Below, in pieces: positions 14,405 through 20,842 of a DNA stretch of 21,577 bases. How positions within the stretch are numbered: the first letter of the stretch is position 1; every line of letters begins with the position of its first letter. The translations under genes were made by a program, and so were the position numbers. Source of the stretch: an uncultured Oscillospiraceae bacterium (lineage in GTDB: Bacteria; Bacillota; Clostridia; Oscillospirales; Oscillospiraceae); NCBI GenBank assembly GCA_934591895.1, contig CAKTPP010000019.1, positions 1 through 21,577 of the forward strand, written 5' to 3'. The notes beneath the pieces were generated by a model, which saw only the letters and a list, made by a program, of their open reading frames with translations, did not search any database and was not told the DNA's origin.

Positions 14405-14430
14405 CGGTGTACCGGATGGGAGGAATTTTT
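14380..14430 (+). terminator. Terminator after the symporter that also hides the sigG ribosome site
   Basis: AAATTCCTCCCA (14380-14391) pairs with TGGGAGGAATTT (14417-14428), extended after one mismatch by CCGG/CCGG and an inner ACAC/GTGT, and it ends in TTTTT (14426-14430). The 3' arm includes GGGAGGA, the Shine-Dalgarno of sigG, so in read-through RNA that site is base-paired. Confidence 0.75.
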
Positions 14431-15213
14431 ATGCTTGGAAAAGTCGAGATCTGCGGCGTAAACACGGCGGAGTTAAAGGTCCTGAGCAGCGACGCCTGCC
14501 GCGCACTGCTCATCCGCGCAAAGCATGGCGACCGCGACGCGCGCGAGCAGCTCATCGCAGGAAATCTTCGCCTGGTACTGTCCGTGATCCAGAAGTTCAC
14601 CGGGCGCGGCGAGAGCGCGGACGACCTGTTTCAGGTCGGCTGCATCGGGCTGATCAAGGCCATCGACAATTTCGACGCAGAGGCGCACGATGTGCGCTTT
14701 TCCACCTACGGAGTGCCGATGATCTCCGGCGAGATCCGGCGCTATCTGCGCGACAACAGCCCCATCCGTGTCAGCCGCTCCATGCGCGACACGGCGTATC
14801 AGGCGCTGCAGGAAAAGGAGCGCCTGACCGCCGCCACCGGCCGCGAGCCGACGCTCGACGAGATCGCAAAGCTGCTCGACCTGCCGCGGCAGACGGTCGT
14901 ATTCTCGCTCGATGCGATCAGCGATCCCATTTCGCTCTATGAGCCGATCTACACCGACGGCGGCGAGAGCATCTGCGTCATGGATCAGGTCGGCGACACA
15001 AAAAACACGGACGAGCAGTGGCTCGAACGGCTGGCGCTCTCAAGCGCGATGGGCGCGCTCAACGCACGCGAGAAAAAGATTCTCTCCCTGCGCTTCTACG
15101 CCGGGAAAACCCAGATGGAGGTCGCCGGCGAGATCGGCATCAGCCAGGCGCAGGTGTCGCGGCTGGAGAAGCAGGCCATCGGCAAGCTCCGCAGCAGCGT
15201 CGTCCCTTCATAA
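14431..15213 (+). CDS. sigG: RNA polymerase sigma-G factor (late forespore)
   Basis: SigG directs late forespore transcription. The 260-residue protein starts with KVEICGVNT, a hallmark of SigG, where CsfB and other anti-sigma factors act in Bacillus. Region 2 shows NLRLVLSVIQKF (45-56), DDLFQVGCIGLIKAIDNFD (64-82) and FSTYGVPMISGEIRRYLRDN (90-109). Region 3 follows PIRVSRSMRD, and region 4 has the helix-turn-helix TQMEVAGEIGISQAQVSRLE (227-246). The ATG at 14431 is set by GGGAGGA 6 bases upstream and by alignment with SigG. The usual spoIIGA-sigE genes are not upstream; a symporter is. ylmC follows, as in Bacillus. Control probably combines the nested sigma-F promoter and the ribosome-site hairpin. 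Confidence 0.97.
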   Translation: MLGKVEICGVNTAELKVLSSDACRALLIRAKHGDRDAREQLIAGNLRLVLSVIQKFTGRGESADDLFQVGCIGLIKAIDNFDAEAHDVRFSTYGVPMISGEIRRYLRDNSPIRVSRSMRDTAYQALQEKERLTAATGREPTLDEIAKLLDLPRQTVVFSLDAISDPISLYEPIYTDGGESICVMDQVGDTKNTDEQWLERLALSSAMGALNAREKKILSLRFYAGKTQMEVAGEIGISQAQVSRLEKQAIGKLRSSVVPS

Positions 15214-15266
15214 GCCGCGGCGCTGCGCCATAAACTGATACCAGAATGCTGCGGAGGTGTCCCCCC

Positions 15267-15548
15267 ATGAAATGTTGTCTGTCCGACCTGCGATACAAAG
15301 AAGTCATCGACCTGAGCACCGGGCAGCGGCTCGGCTACGTCTGCGACGCGGAGATCGATCTGGATGACGGAAAGATCGTGTCGCTCATCGTACCGGGGCA
15401 AAAGAAGCTCGGCGGTCTGCTCAGCGGCGACGACGACTACATCCTGCCGTGGGCATCCATCTCCCGCTTGGGCGAGGATATCATTCTCGCCGAGGTCTCG
15501 GAGCAGCAGCCGCGCCGCCGACGCGAAAAGCGGCAGAATTATCTCTGA
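15267..15548 (+). CDS. ylmC: YlmC/YmxH family PRC-barrel sporulation-associated protein
   Basis: A small 93-residue protein made of one PRC-barrel-like domain. It starts with CCLSDLRYKEVIDLSTGQRL, the usual YlmC/YmxH opening, and has DAEIDLDDGKIVSLIVPG and ILPWASISRLGEDIIL in the core; the C terminus is basic (RRRREKRQ). Function is unknown; members are tied to sporulation by genome context, and ylmC lies near sigG in Bacillus as here. GGAGGTG precedes the ATG, 9 bases from GGAGG, and the gap to sigG is 53 bases, so co-transcription with sigG is likely. Confidence 0.85.
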   Translation: MKCCLSDLRYKEVIDLSTGQRLGYVCDAEIDLDDGKIVSLIVPGQKKLGGLLSGDDDYILPWASISRLGEDIILAEVSEQQPRRRREKRQNYL

Positions 15549-15567
15549 AAATACGAATAAACGCGAA

Positions 15568-15602
15568 AAAACCGGTCAAATCCTCTTGCATTGGCCGGTT
15601 TT
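15568..15602 (+). terminator. Terminator after ylmC, with the rpsB -35 box in its loop
   Basis: AAAACCGGTC (15568-15577) pairs with GGCCGGTTTT (15593-15602), ten pairs including one T-G, leaving a 15-base loop. The 3' arm ends in TTTT followed by CTCT, so the T-tract is short. Confidence 0.7.
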
Positions 15603-15614
15603 CTCTGGTATAAT
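15586..15614 (+). promoter_or_regulatory. Sigma-A promoter of rpsB-tsf
   Basis: TTGCAT (15586-15591), 17 bases and a perfect TATAAT (15609-15614). The -35 box is in the loop of the ylmC terminator. The -10 box is the centre of a perfect palindrome, CTCTGGTAT-A-ATACCAGAG (15603-15621), which could be an operator. Confidence 0.88.
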
Positions 15615-15620
15615 ACCAGA

Positions 15621-15724
15621 GCATTACGCACGGGGGCGGATGTGCGACCATGTGGTTTCGGCCTGGTCGGGCACAGAAGAAGCTCCCGGAGGAAGCAACT
15701 AATTAAAGGAGGAAACAAAAAACT
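15621..15724 (+). other. rpsB 5' leader
   Basis: About 100 bases of leader precede rpsB. CGACCA (15645-15650) can pair with TGGTCG (15664-15669) around a 13-base loop that itself contains GG-TTTCGG-CC. S2 is a known target of ribosomal-protein feedback in several bacteria, but I do not recognise a described leader motif. AAAGGAGG (15705-15712) is the ribosome site, 12 bases before the ATG. Confidence 0.4.
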
Positions 15725-16459
15725 ATGGCAGTCGTATCTATGAAACAGCTTCTTGAGGCCGGTGTCCACTTCGGTCACCAGACCCGCAGATGGAACCCGA
15801 AAATGGCGGAGTACATCTACTGCGAGCGCAATGGTATCTACATCATCGACCTGCAGAAGACCGTCAAAAAGCTCGAGGAGGCTTACAGCTTCGTGCGCAG
15901 CCTCGCGGAGAATGGCCAGACCATCCTCTTCGTCGGCACGAAGAAGCAGGCTGCTGACGCCGTGAAGGAAGAGGCTTCCCGCGTCGGTATGTACTATGTC
16001 AACGCCCGCTGGCTCGGCGGCATGCTCACCAACTTCAAGACCATGCGCACCCGTATCGACCGTCTGGCTCAGCTCAAGAAGATGCAGGAGGACGGCACCT
16101 TCGACATGCTCCCGAAGAAGGAAGTCATGAAGCTGCTCGGCGAGATGGAGAAGCTCGAGAAGTACCTCGGCGGCGTCAAGGAGATGAAGAAGCTCCCCGG
16201 CGCTCTGTTCGTCGTTGACCCGCGCAAGGAGCACAACGCCATCGCTGAGGCGCGCAAGCTGCACATCCCGATCGTCGCCATCGTCGACACCAACTGCGAC
16301 CCGGACGAGATCGATTATGTCATTCCCGCCAACGATGACGCCATCCGTGCCATCCGTCTGATCGCTTCCACCATGGCCAACGCCGTGCAGGAAGGCCGTC
16401 AGGGCATCGACGCTGAGGAGGCCGCTTCCGAGGAAGAGGCTCAGAAGGTCGAAGAGTAA
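15725..16459 (+). CDS. rpsB: 30S ribosomal protein S2
   Basis: A 244-residue ribosomal protein S2, which binds the back of the 30S head late in assembly. It opens with the typical MKQLLEAGVHFGHQTRRWNP, followed by YIYCERNGIYIIDLQKT, FVGTKKQA, RWLGGMLTNF and the C-terminal VDTNCDPDEIDYVIPANDDA. The acidic tail (EEAASEEEAQKVEE) is common in Clostridia. Codon choice is visibly biased to a few optimal codons, as expected for a highly expressed gene. It forms an operon with tsf, 65 bases downstream. Confidence 0.99.
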   Translation: MAVVSMKQLLEAGVHFGHQTRRWNPKMAEYIYCERNGIYIIDLQKTVKKLEEAYSFVRSLAENGQTILFVGTKKQAADAVKEEASRVGMYYVNARWLGGMLTNFKTMRTRIDRLAQLKKMQEDGTFDMLPKKEVMKLLGEMEKLEKYLGGVKEMKKLPGALFVVDPRKEHNAIAEARKLHIPIVAIVDTNCDPDEIDYVIPANDDAIRAIRLIASTMANAVQEGRQGIDAEEAASEEEAQKVEE

Positions 16460-16470
16460 TCGGAAACCGT

Positions 16471-16495
16471 AAGGGCGGGCCTCGTACCCGCCCTT
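16471..16495 (+). other. GC hairpin between rpsB and tsf
   Basis: AAGGGCGGG (16471-16479) and CCCGCCCTT (16487-16495) form a perfect 9-bp stem with a 7-base loop. No T-run follows, so it is not a standard terminator; it may mark a processing or partial attenuation site that sets the S2 to EF-Ts ratio. Confidence 0.55.
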
Positions 16496-16524
16496 CTGAT
16501 AAAAATAACAAAGGAGAAAGAATT

Positions 16525-17436
16525 ATGGCATTTTCTGCTGCTGATGTGAAAAATCTGCGTGAAATGACCGGCGTCGGCATGATGGACTGCAAAAAGGCTC
16601 TGACCGCTGCCGATGGCGATATCGATAAAGCCGTGGAATGGCTCCGTGAAAAGGGCCTCGCCGCTGCTCAGAAGAAGGCCGGCCGCATCGCCGCCGAGGG
16701 CATGGCCTACGCCGCTGACATCGACGGCGTCGGCGTGATCATCGAGGTCAATGCCGAGTCCGACTTCGTGGCCAAGAACGACCTGTTTGTGGAGTACGTC
16801 AAGGGCGTCGCCGCCGTCATCGCCAAGGAGAACCCGGCTGATCTCGACGCGCTGTACGCCTGCGCTTACGGCAACGGCAAGACCGTGCTCGAGGAGCAGA
16901 ACGACAAGGTCCTCGTCATTGGTGAGAACATCAAGGTTCGCCGCTTCGCGCGTTACGACACCGGCCTGAATGTCCCCTACGTCCACATGGGCGGCCGCAT
17001 TGCCGTGCTCGTCAACCTTGAGACCGAGTCCACCGACGCCGCTGTCATCGAGCTCGGCAAGGATATCGCCATGCAGATCGCGGCTCTGAACCCGACCTAC
17101 ATGGACAAGAGCGACGTCTCCGAGGAGTTCATCGCCAAGGAGAAGGAGATCCGTCTGGCTCAGGCCAAGGAAGATCCGAAGAACGCCAAGAAGCCCGACG
17201 CCATCATCGAGAAGATCGTCATGGGCGGCATCGGCAAGTACTTCAAGGAGATCTGCCTGCTGCAGCAGCCGTTCGTCAAGGACGACAAGGTCTCCGTCGA
17301 GGAGCACATCGCCGCTGTTGCAAAGCAGGTCGGCGCCTCCATCAAGCTTGTGGGCTACACCCGCTTCGAGAAGGGCGAAGGCATCGAGAAGCGTCAGGAC
17401 GACCTCGCTGAGGAAGTCGCAAAGCTCGTGAAGTAA
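16525..17436 (+). CDS. tsf: Translation elongation factor Ts
   Basis: EF-Ts is the guanine-nucleotide exchange factor for EF-Tu. The 303-residue protein has the N-terminal UBA-like helix bundle with LREMTGVGMMDCKKAL (11-26), the conserved NAESDFVAKND near 75-85 that contacts EF-Tu, and the duplicated core domain ending in VGYTRFEKGEGIEKRQDD. AAAGGAG lies 7 bases before the ATG. Like rpsB it shows strong optimal-codon use. It is the last gene of the operon, followed by a strong terminator. Confidence 0.99.
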   Translation: MAFSAADVKNLREMTGVGMMDCKKALTAADGDIDKAVEWLREKGLAAAQKKAGRIAAEGMAYAADIDGVGVIIEVNAESDFVAKNDLFVEYVKGVAAVIAKENPADLDALYACAYGNGKTVLEEQNDKVLVIGENIKVRRFARYDTGLNVPYVHMGGRIAVLVNLETESTDAAVIELGKDIAMQIAALNPTYMDKSDVSEEFIAKEKEIRLAQAKEDPKNAKKPDAIIEKIVMGGIGKYFKEICLLQQPFVKDDKVSVEEHIAAVAKQVGASIKLVGYTRFEKGEGIEKRQDDLAEEVAKLVK

Positions 17437-17464
17437 GCTTTGGGGCTGACAACATCAAATTTCC

Positions 17465-17499
17465 GGTTCCGCAGTTCTATTCGAACTGCGGAACCTTTT
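17465..17499 (+). terminator. Intrinsic terminator of rpsB-tsf
   Basis: GGTTCCGCAGTTC (17465-17477) and GAACTGCGGAACC (17483-17495) form a perfect 13-bp stem with a 5-base loop, followed by TTTT and, after CGGCC, TTTTT. Confidence 0.93.
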
Positions 17500-17556
17500 C
17501 GGCCTTTTTCAGGAAAACCTGTCCGATTTTCTCCCATTTTCAGGCTGTTTCTGGCG

Positions 17557-17645
17557 GTAGAGTGACTCTACGAAGCAGTAGAGCAGCATATTTTTGTGTA
17601 GAGGCTGTAAAAATGGAACGTAGACAGGGGAAAATGAATGTAGGT
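17557..17645 (+). repeat. Five phased GTAG-type direct repeats upstream of the DegV gene
   Basis: GTAGAG occurs at 17557, 17578 and 17598, GTAGAC at 17620 and GTAGGT at 17640, giving spacings of 21, 20, 22 and 20 bases, about two helical turns. A/T-rich tracts fall between copies 2 to 5. The first copy is also part of a palindrome, GTAGAGT-G-ACTCTAC (17557-17571). The array fills the otherwise empty 200-base gap before the DegV gene and may be a set of binding sites on one face of the helix. Confidence 0.5.
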
Positions 17646-17654
17646 TGAATTTGC

Positions 17655-17692
17655 ACACCTACGGGTGTATGGATAAAGAGCACATACTGTGC
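17655..17692 (+). other. Two small hairpins in the DegV upstream region
   Basis: ACACC-TACG-GGTGT (17655-17668) and GCACA-TAC-TGTGC (17680-17692) lie between the repeat array and the DegV ribosome site. A weak promoter could start with TTGCAC (17652-17657) but has a poor -10 (TAAAGA), so I do not call a promoter. Confidence 0.3.
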
Positions 17693-17723
17693 AGCATTTT
17701 TGAGCAAACAAAGGAGCACTCCA

Positions 17724-18584
17724 ATGATCCAGATCTTTACTGATACGTCGGCCAATCTGCCGGCCTCGTACATCCAGAAATATGCTCTGCGCGTGATCCC
17801 GCTGACCTACCTGATCGACGGTGTCGAGGCGCATCAGGATCCGACCGTTGACTTTGACGGCAAGGCCTACTATGATGCGATGCGCAGCGGAACAGCCGTG
17901 ACGACTGCCATGATCAACATCGCCGGTTTTCTTGAACCGCTGCGCGAGGCGCTCGTTGCCGGTGACGACGCGATCTACATCGGCATGTCCGGCGGCATCA
18001 GCGGCACGGCGCATGCTGCGTCCCTCGCAGTGGAAGAGCTGAAGGAAGAATTCCCGGAGCGGAAGATCGCCTCCATCGACACGTATGCCGCCTCTCTCGG
18101 CGAGGGCCTGCTCGTGGTCGAGGCTGCGCGCATGCTCGAAAACGGCGCATCCTTCGACGAGATCGTGGAGAAAATTTCGCAGCGGCGTCATGTGATGTGC
18201 CAGTATTTCACGGTCGACGACCTCGCCTATCTTGAGCGCGGCGGCCGTGTGAGCAAGGCTGCCGCCATCGTCGGCACGGTGCTGAAGATCAAGCCCCTGC
18301 TGCGCGGCGACGAGGAGGGTAAGATCGTCCTGTGCGGCAAGACGCGCGGGCGTAAGCATTCCCTCACCTCCCTTGCGGACTTTTATGAAAAGCTGGTCAC
18401 GAACAAGACCGAGGAGATCGGCATCGCACATGCGGATGATGCCCAGAGCGCGCAGTTTTTGCTCGACGAGCTGCGCAAGCGCGGCTTCACCGGCGACTGC
18501 CTGACCGTGTGCTATGAGCCCGTAACGGGCTGCCATGTCGGCCCCGGCACGGTGGCGCTGTTTTTCTACGGCGTGCACAGATAA
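17724..18584 (+). CDS. DegV family fatty-acid-binding protein
   Basis: A 286-residue DegV-fold protein. In Firmicutes these proteins bind a fatty acid and, as FakB, present it to the kinase FakA for phosphorylation and phospholipid synthesis. It opens with IQIFTDTSANLP (strand and T/S lipid-head contact near residues 7-9) and has YIGMSGGISGTAHAA near 92-106 and LERGGRVSKAAAIVGTVLKI near 170-190, all typical of the family. AAAGGAG lies 7 bases before the chosen ATG. No fakA is nearby, and many genomes carry several DegV genes, so a specific FakB role is inference. It is a single-gene unit between terminators. Confidence 0.92.
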   Translation: MIQIFTDTSANLPASYIQKYALRVIPLTYLIDGVEAHQDPTVDFDGKAYYDAMRSGTAVTTAMINIAGFLEPLREALVAGDDAIYIGMSGGISGTAHAASLAVEELKEEFPERKIASIDTYAASLGEGLLVVEAARMLENGASFDEIVEKISQRRHVMCQYFTVDDLAYLERGGRVSKAAAIVGTVLKIKPLLRGDEEGKIVLCGKTRGRKHSLTSLADFYEKLVTNKTEEIGIAHADDAQSAQFLLDELRKRGFTGDCLTVCYEPVTGCHVGPGTVALFFYGVHR

Positions 18585-18594
18585 CAGGACAGAT

Positions 18595-18634
18595 AAGATC
18601 CCGGAGCGTGGTCACAAGCACGCTCCGGGATCTT
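18595..18634. terminator. Strong hairpin between convergent DegV and DUF951 genes
   Basis: AAGATCCCGGAGCGTG (18595-18610) and CACGCTCCGGGATCTT (18619-18634) form a perfect 16-bp stem with an 8-base loop. The T-tract is weak (TTCGTTT), but position and stability support a terminator for the DegV gene and possibly for the leftward rarA operon. Confidence 0.75.
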
Positions 18635-18637
18635 CGT

Positions 18638-18823
18638 TTATGTGTCGCTCCGGTCGACCTGCCGGATCATTTTTTCAAACTTTGCGCGCGGGCCCATGAC
18701 CTCGCGCCCGCAGCCCAAGCAGCGGAGCTTGAAGTCCGCGCCGATGCGCAGCACCTCCCAGCGTTTTTCGCCGCAGGGGTGCTGTTTTTTCATCGTCAGG
18801 ATATCACCGACCCGAATGTCCAT
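18638..18823 (-). CDS. DUF951 family small protein
   Basis: A 61-residue protein of the DUF951 family, common in Firmicutes and of unknown function. It shows MDIRVGDILTMKKQHPCG, then EVLRIGADFKLRCLGCGREV, and a basic C terminus. H15, C17, C35 and C38 could bind a metal (inference), and the N-terminal half looks like a small beta-barrel nucleic-acid-binding fold. GGGGGAG lies 7 bases upstream and only 3 bases separate it from the rarA stop, so it is co-transcribed with rarA. It could easily be missed because of its size. Confidence 0.88.
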   Translation of the reverse strand: MDIRVGDILTMKKQHPCGEKRWEVLRIGADFKLRCLGCGREVMGPRAKFEKMIRQVDRSDT

Positions 18824-18826
18824 CGC

Positions 18827-20089
18827 TCACTCCCCCTTGATGCGCTGCCAGTAGGCGCGCGCGGCCTGCTCGGTCTTGTTGTCGCCGTATTCGTAATAGT
18901 GCTTGCCCTCGAGCTCATCGGGCAGATACTGCTGCCGCACCCAGTGACCCGGATAGCTGTGCGGATATTTGTAGCCCTGCTCGCGTTCAAAGCCTGTTCC
19001 GTCAGCGTGGACATTTTGCAGCTCGCGCGGGATGGGTCCCGCCTTCCCTGCCCGCACATCCGCAATCGCGGCGTCGATGGACATGACGACGGAGTTGGAC
19101 TTCGGCGCGGTCGCCAGCAGCAGCACCGCCTCCGCCAGCGGCAGACGCGCCTCCGGCAGGCCGAGCTGGAGCGCGCTGTCCACGCAGGACTTGACGATCG
19201 TTGCGGCCTGCGGATAGGCAAGGCCGATATCCTCGCTCGCAGAGCAGAGGATGCGCCGGCAGGCGCCGATCAGATCCCCGGCCTCGAGCAGGCGCGCAAG
19301 ATAGTGCAGCGCAGCGTCCGGGTCCGAGCCGCGCAGCGACTTCATGAGCGCAGACACAACGTCATAGTGATCGTCGCCCGCGCGGTCGTAGTGCATGGCG
19401 CTGCGCTGCGTGATGTTCTCGGCATCCGCGCGCAGGAGCCGAACGGAGGCCCCGTCACGCGGCGCTGCGGAAAAGAGCAGCTCGACCGTGTTGAGCGCCT
19501 TGCGCACATCGCCGCCGCAGACGGAGGCGATATACTCCGCCGTGCCCGGCTCGATGTCCGCCGTGACGTTTTCGCGCGCGCAGAGGATGGACACCGCGCG
19601 CAGCACCGCCTTTTGCACCTCGGCCGCCGGCACCTGCTTGAACTCGAACACCGTGCTGCGGCTGAGCACCGCGTTGTAGACGTAAAAAAACGGATTTTCC
19701 GTCGTGGAGGCGATGACCGTGATGCGGCCGTCCTCCATGAATTCAAGCAGCGACTGCTGCTGCTTTTTATTGAAATACTGGATCTCATCGAGGTAGAGCA
19801 GCACGCCGCCGGGCGTGAGCATGGTGTCGAGCTCGGCGATGATGCTGCGGATATCCGAGATGCTCGCGGTCGTGGCGTTCAGGCGGCGCAGGGTTCGGTT
19901 CGTGCTGGCTGCGATAATGCTCGCGACCGTGGTCTTTCCGGTGCCGGACGGGCCGTAAAACACCATATTCGGGATCTCGCCGGACGCGACGATGCGCCGG
20001 AGCATCCCGTCGGGACCAAGGATATGCTTTTGCCCGACCACCTCGTCGAGCGTTGTCGGCCGGATATCATCGGCCAATGGTCTGTACAT
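18827..20089 (-). CDS. rarA: Replication-associated recombination protein A (RarA/MgsA) AAA+ ATPase
   Basis: RarA (MgsA, eukaryotic WRNIP1) acts at stalled replication forks and interacts with SSB. The 420-residue protein shows Walker A GPSGTGKT (46-53), Walker B LLYLDE (97-102), sensor 1 around STTEN (128-132), the LSR arginine-finger region (142-144), and the C-terminal tetramerisation domain ending with YKYPHSYPGHWVRQQYLP, a RarA signature. The start at 20089 has AGGAGG 6 bases upstream; the longer frame upstream is not family-like and crosses the promoter. It is divergent from nth, another DNA-maintenance gene, and leads the rarA-DUF951 operon. Confidence 0.97.
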   Translation of the reverse strand: MYRPLADDIRPTTLDEVVGQKHILGPDGMLRRIVASGEIPNMVFYGPSGTGKTTVASIIAASTNRTLRRLNATTASISDIRSIIAELDTMLTPGGVLLYLDEIQYFNKKQQQSLLEFMEDGRITVIASTTENPFFYVYNAVLSRSTVFEFKQVPAAEVQKAVLRAVSILCARENVTADIEPGTAEYIASVCGGDVRKALNTVELLFSAAPRDGASVRLLRADAENITQRSAMHYDRAGDDHYDVVSALMKSLRGSDPDAALHYLARLLEAGDLIGACRRILCSASEDIGLAYPQAATIVKSCVDSALQLGLPEARLPLAEAVLLLATAPKSNSVVMSIDAAIADVRAGKAGPIPRELQNVHADGTGFEREQGYKYPHSYPGHWVRQQYLPDELEGKHYYEYGDNKTEQAARAYWQRIKGE

Positions 20090-20117
20090 AGTGCGCCTCC
20101 TGTGTTGCGATGGCGAT

Positions 20118-20146
20118 ATTATAGCGCATTTTGCCCGCCTTGGCAA
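20118..20146 (-). promoter_or_regulatory. Sigma-A promoter of rarA
   Basis: On the minus strand TTGCCA (20146-20141), 17 bases and a perfect TATAAT (20123-20118). The start near 20111 gives a leader of about 22 bases. Confidence 0.85.
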
Positions 20147-20156
20147 CCGACCGCAC

Positions 20157-20185
20157 TTGGCAGACGGCACAAAATGTGCTACACT
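20157..20185 (+). promoter_or_regulatory. Sigma-A promoter of nth-trmO
   Basis: TTGGCA (20157-20162), 17 bases and TACACT (20180-20185). The spacer holds a dyad, GCACA-AAA-TGTGC. The start near 20192 leaves a leader of about 12 bases that is little more than the ribosome site. Confidence 0.75.
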
Positions 20186-20203
20186 GCCGGAGAGGTGAAG
20201 AAA

Positions 20204-20842
20204 ATGCGCACACCCGAACAGGTTCAGGAGATCCTCCGCGCACTGGCACAGGCCTATCCCGCGGAGTGCTCCCTGCAATATCAGAAGGATTACGAGCTGC
20301 TCTTCGCCGTGCGGCTGGCAGCACAGTGCACGGACGAACGCGTCAACCAGATCACACCCGCGCTGTTTGCGCGCTTTCCGACGCTCGAGGCGTTTGCCGA
20401 TGCCGAGCCGGAGGACATCGAGCCCTATGTGCGCTCATGCGGGTTTTTCCGCGCAAAGGCGCGCGACATCGTGCTGTGCGCGCGCAAGCTCGCCGCAGAA
20501 TACGGCTGCCGCGTGCCGGACACGATGGAGGCGCTCACTTCCCTGCCCGGCGTCGGGCGCAAGACGGCAAACCTCATCCTCGGCGACGTGTACCACAAGC
20601 CCGCCGTGGTCGTTGACACGCACTGCATCCGGCTCTCGAACCGGATGGGGCTCGTCGACGGGCTCAAGGATCCCGTCAAGATCGAGACCGCGCTGCGCGC
20701 CATCCTGCCGCCGGAGGAATCGTCCGACTTTTGCCACCGGCTCGTCCTGCACGGCCGCGCCGTGTGCACCGCGCGCAAGCCACAGTGCAGCACGTGCTGC
20801 GTGCGCCACGTATGCCAGAGCGCAGAGGAGATGGAGCCATGA
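20204..20842 (+). CDS. nth: Endonuclease III (DNA glycosylase/AP lyase)
   Basis: Nth removes oxidised pyrimidines and cuts the abasic site during base-excision repair. The 212-residue protein has the helix-hairpin-helix LPGVGRKTANLIL with catalytic K120, and D138 in VVDTHCIRL, both at the same numbers as in E. coli. The C-terminal [4Fe-4S] site has C188, C195, C198 and C204 (spacing 6-2-5). AGAGGTG lies 6 bases before the ATG; an in-frame ATG 30 bases upstream would overlap the -10 box. The stop overlaps the trmO start as ATGA, so the two are translationally coupled. Confidence 0.97.
   Translation: MRTPEQVQEILRALAQAYPAECSLQYQKDYELLFAVRLAAQCTDERVNQITPALFARFPTLEAFADAEPEDIEPYVRSCGFFRAKARDIVLCARKLAAEYGCRVPDTMEALTSLPGVGRKTANLILGDVYHKPAVVVDTHCIRLSNRMGLVDGLKDPVKIETALRAILPPEESSDFCHRLVLHGRAVCTARKPQCSTCCVRHVCQSAEEMEP

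Noticed and set aside
16471..16495. Terminator between rpsB and tsf
   Set aside because: The stem is strong but is followed by CTGATAAAAA instead of a T-run, and the two genes are a classic operon.
17646..17690. Sigma-A promoter for the DegV gene
   Set aside because: TTGCAC or TTGAAT can be placed as -35 boxes, but the matching -10 boxes (TAAAGA, TATGGA) fit poorly.
18608..20203. Long N-terminal extension in frame with nth
   Set aside because: It is antisense to rarA and DUF951 and crosses both promoters; the true nth start with its ribosome site is at 20204.
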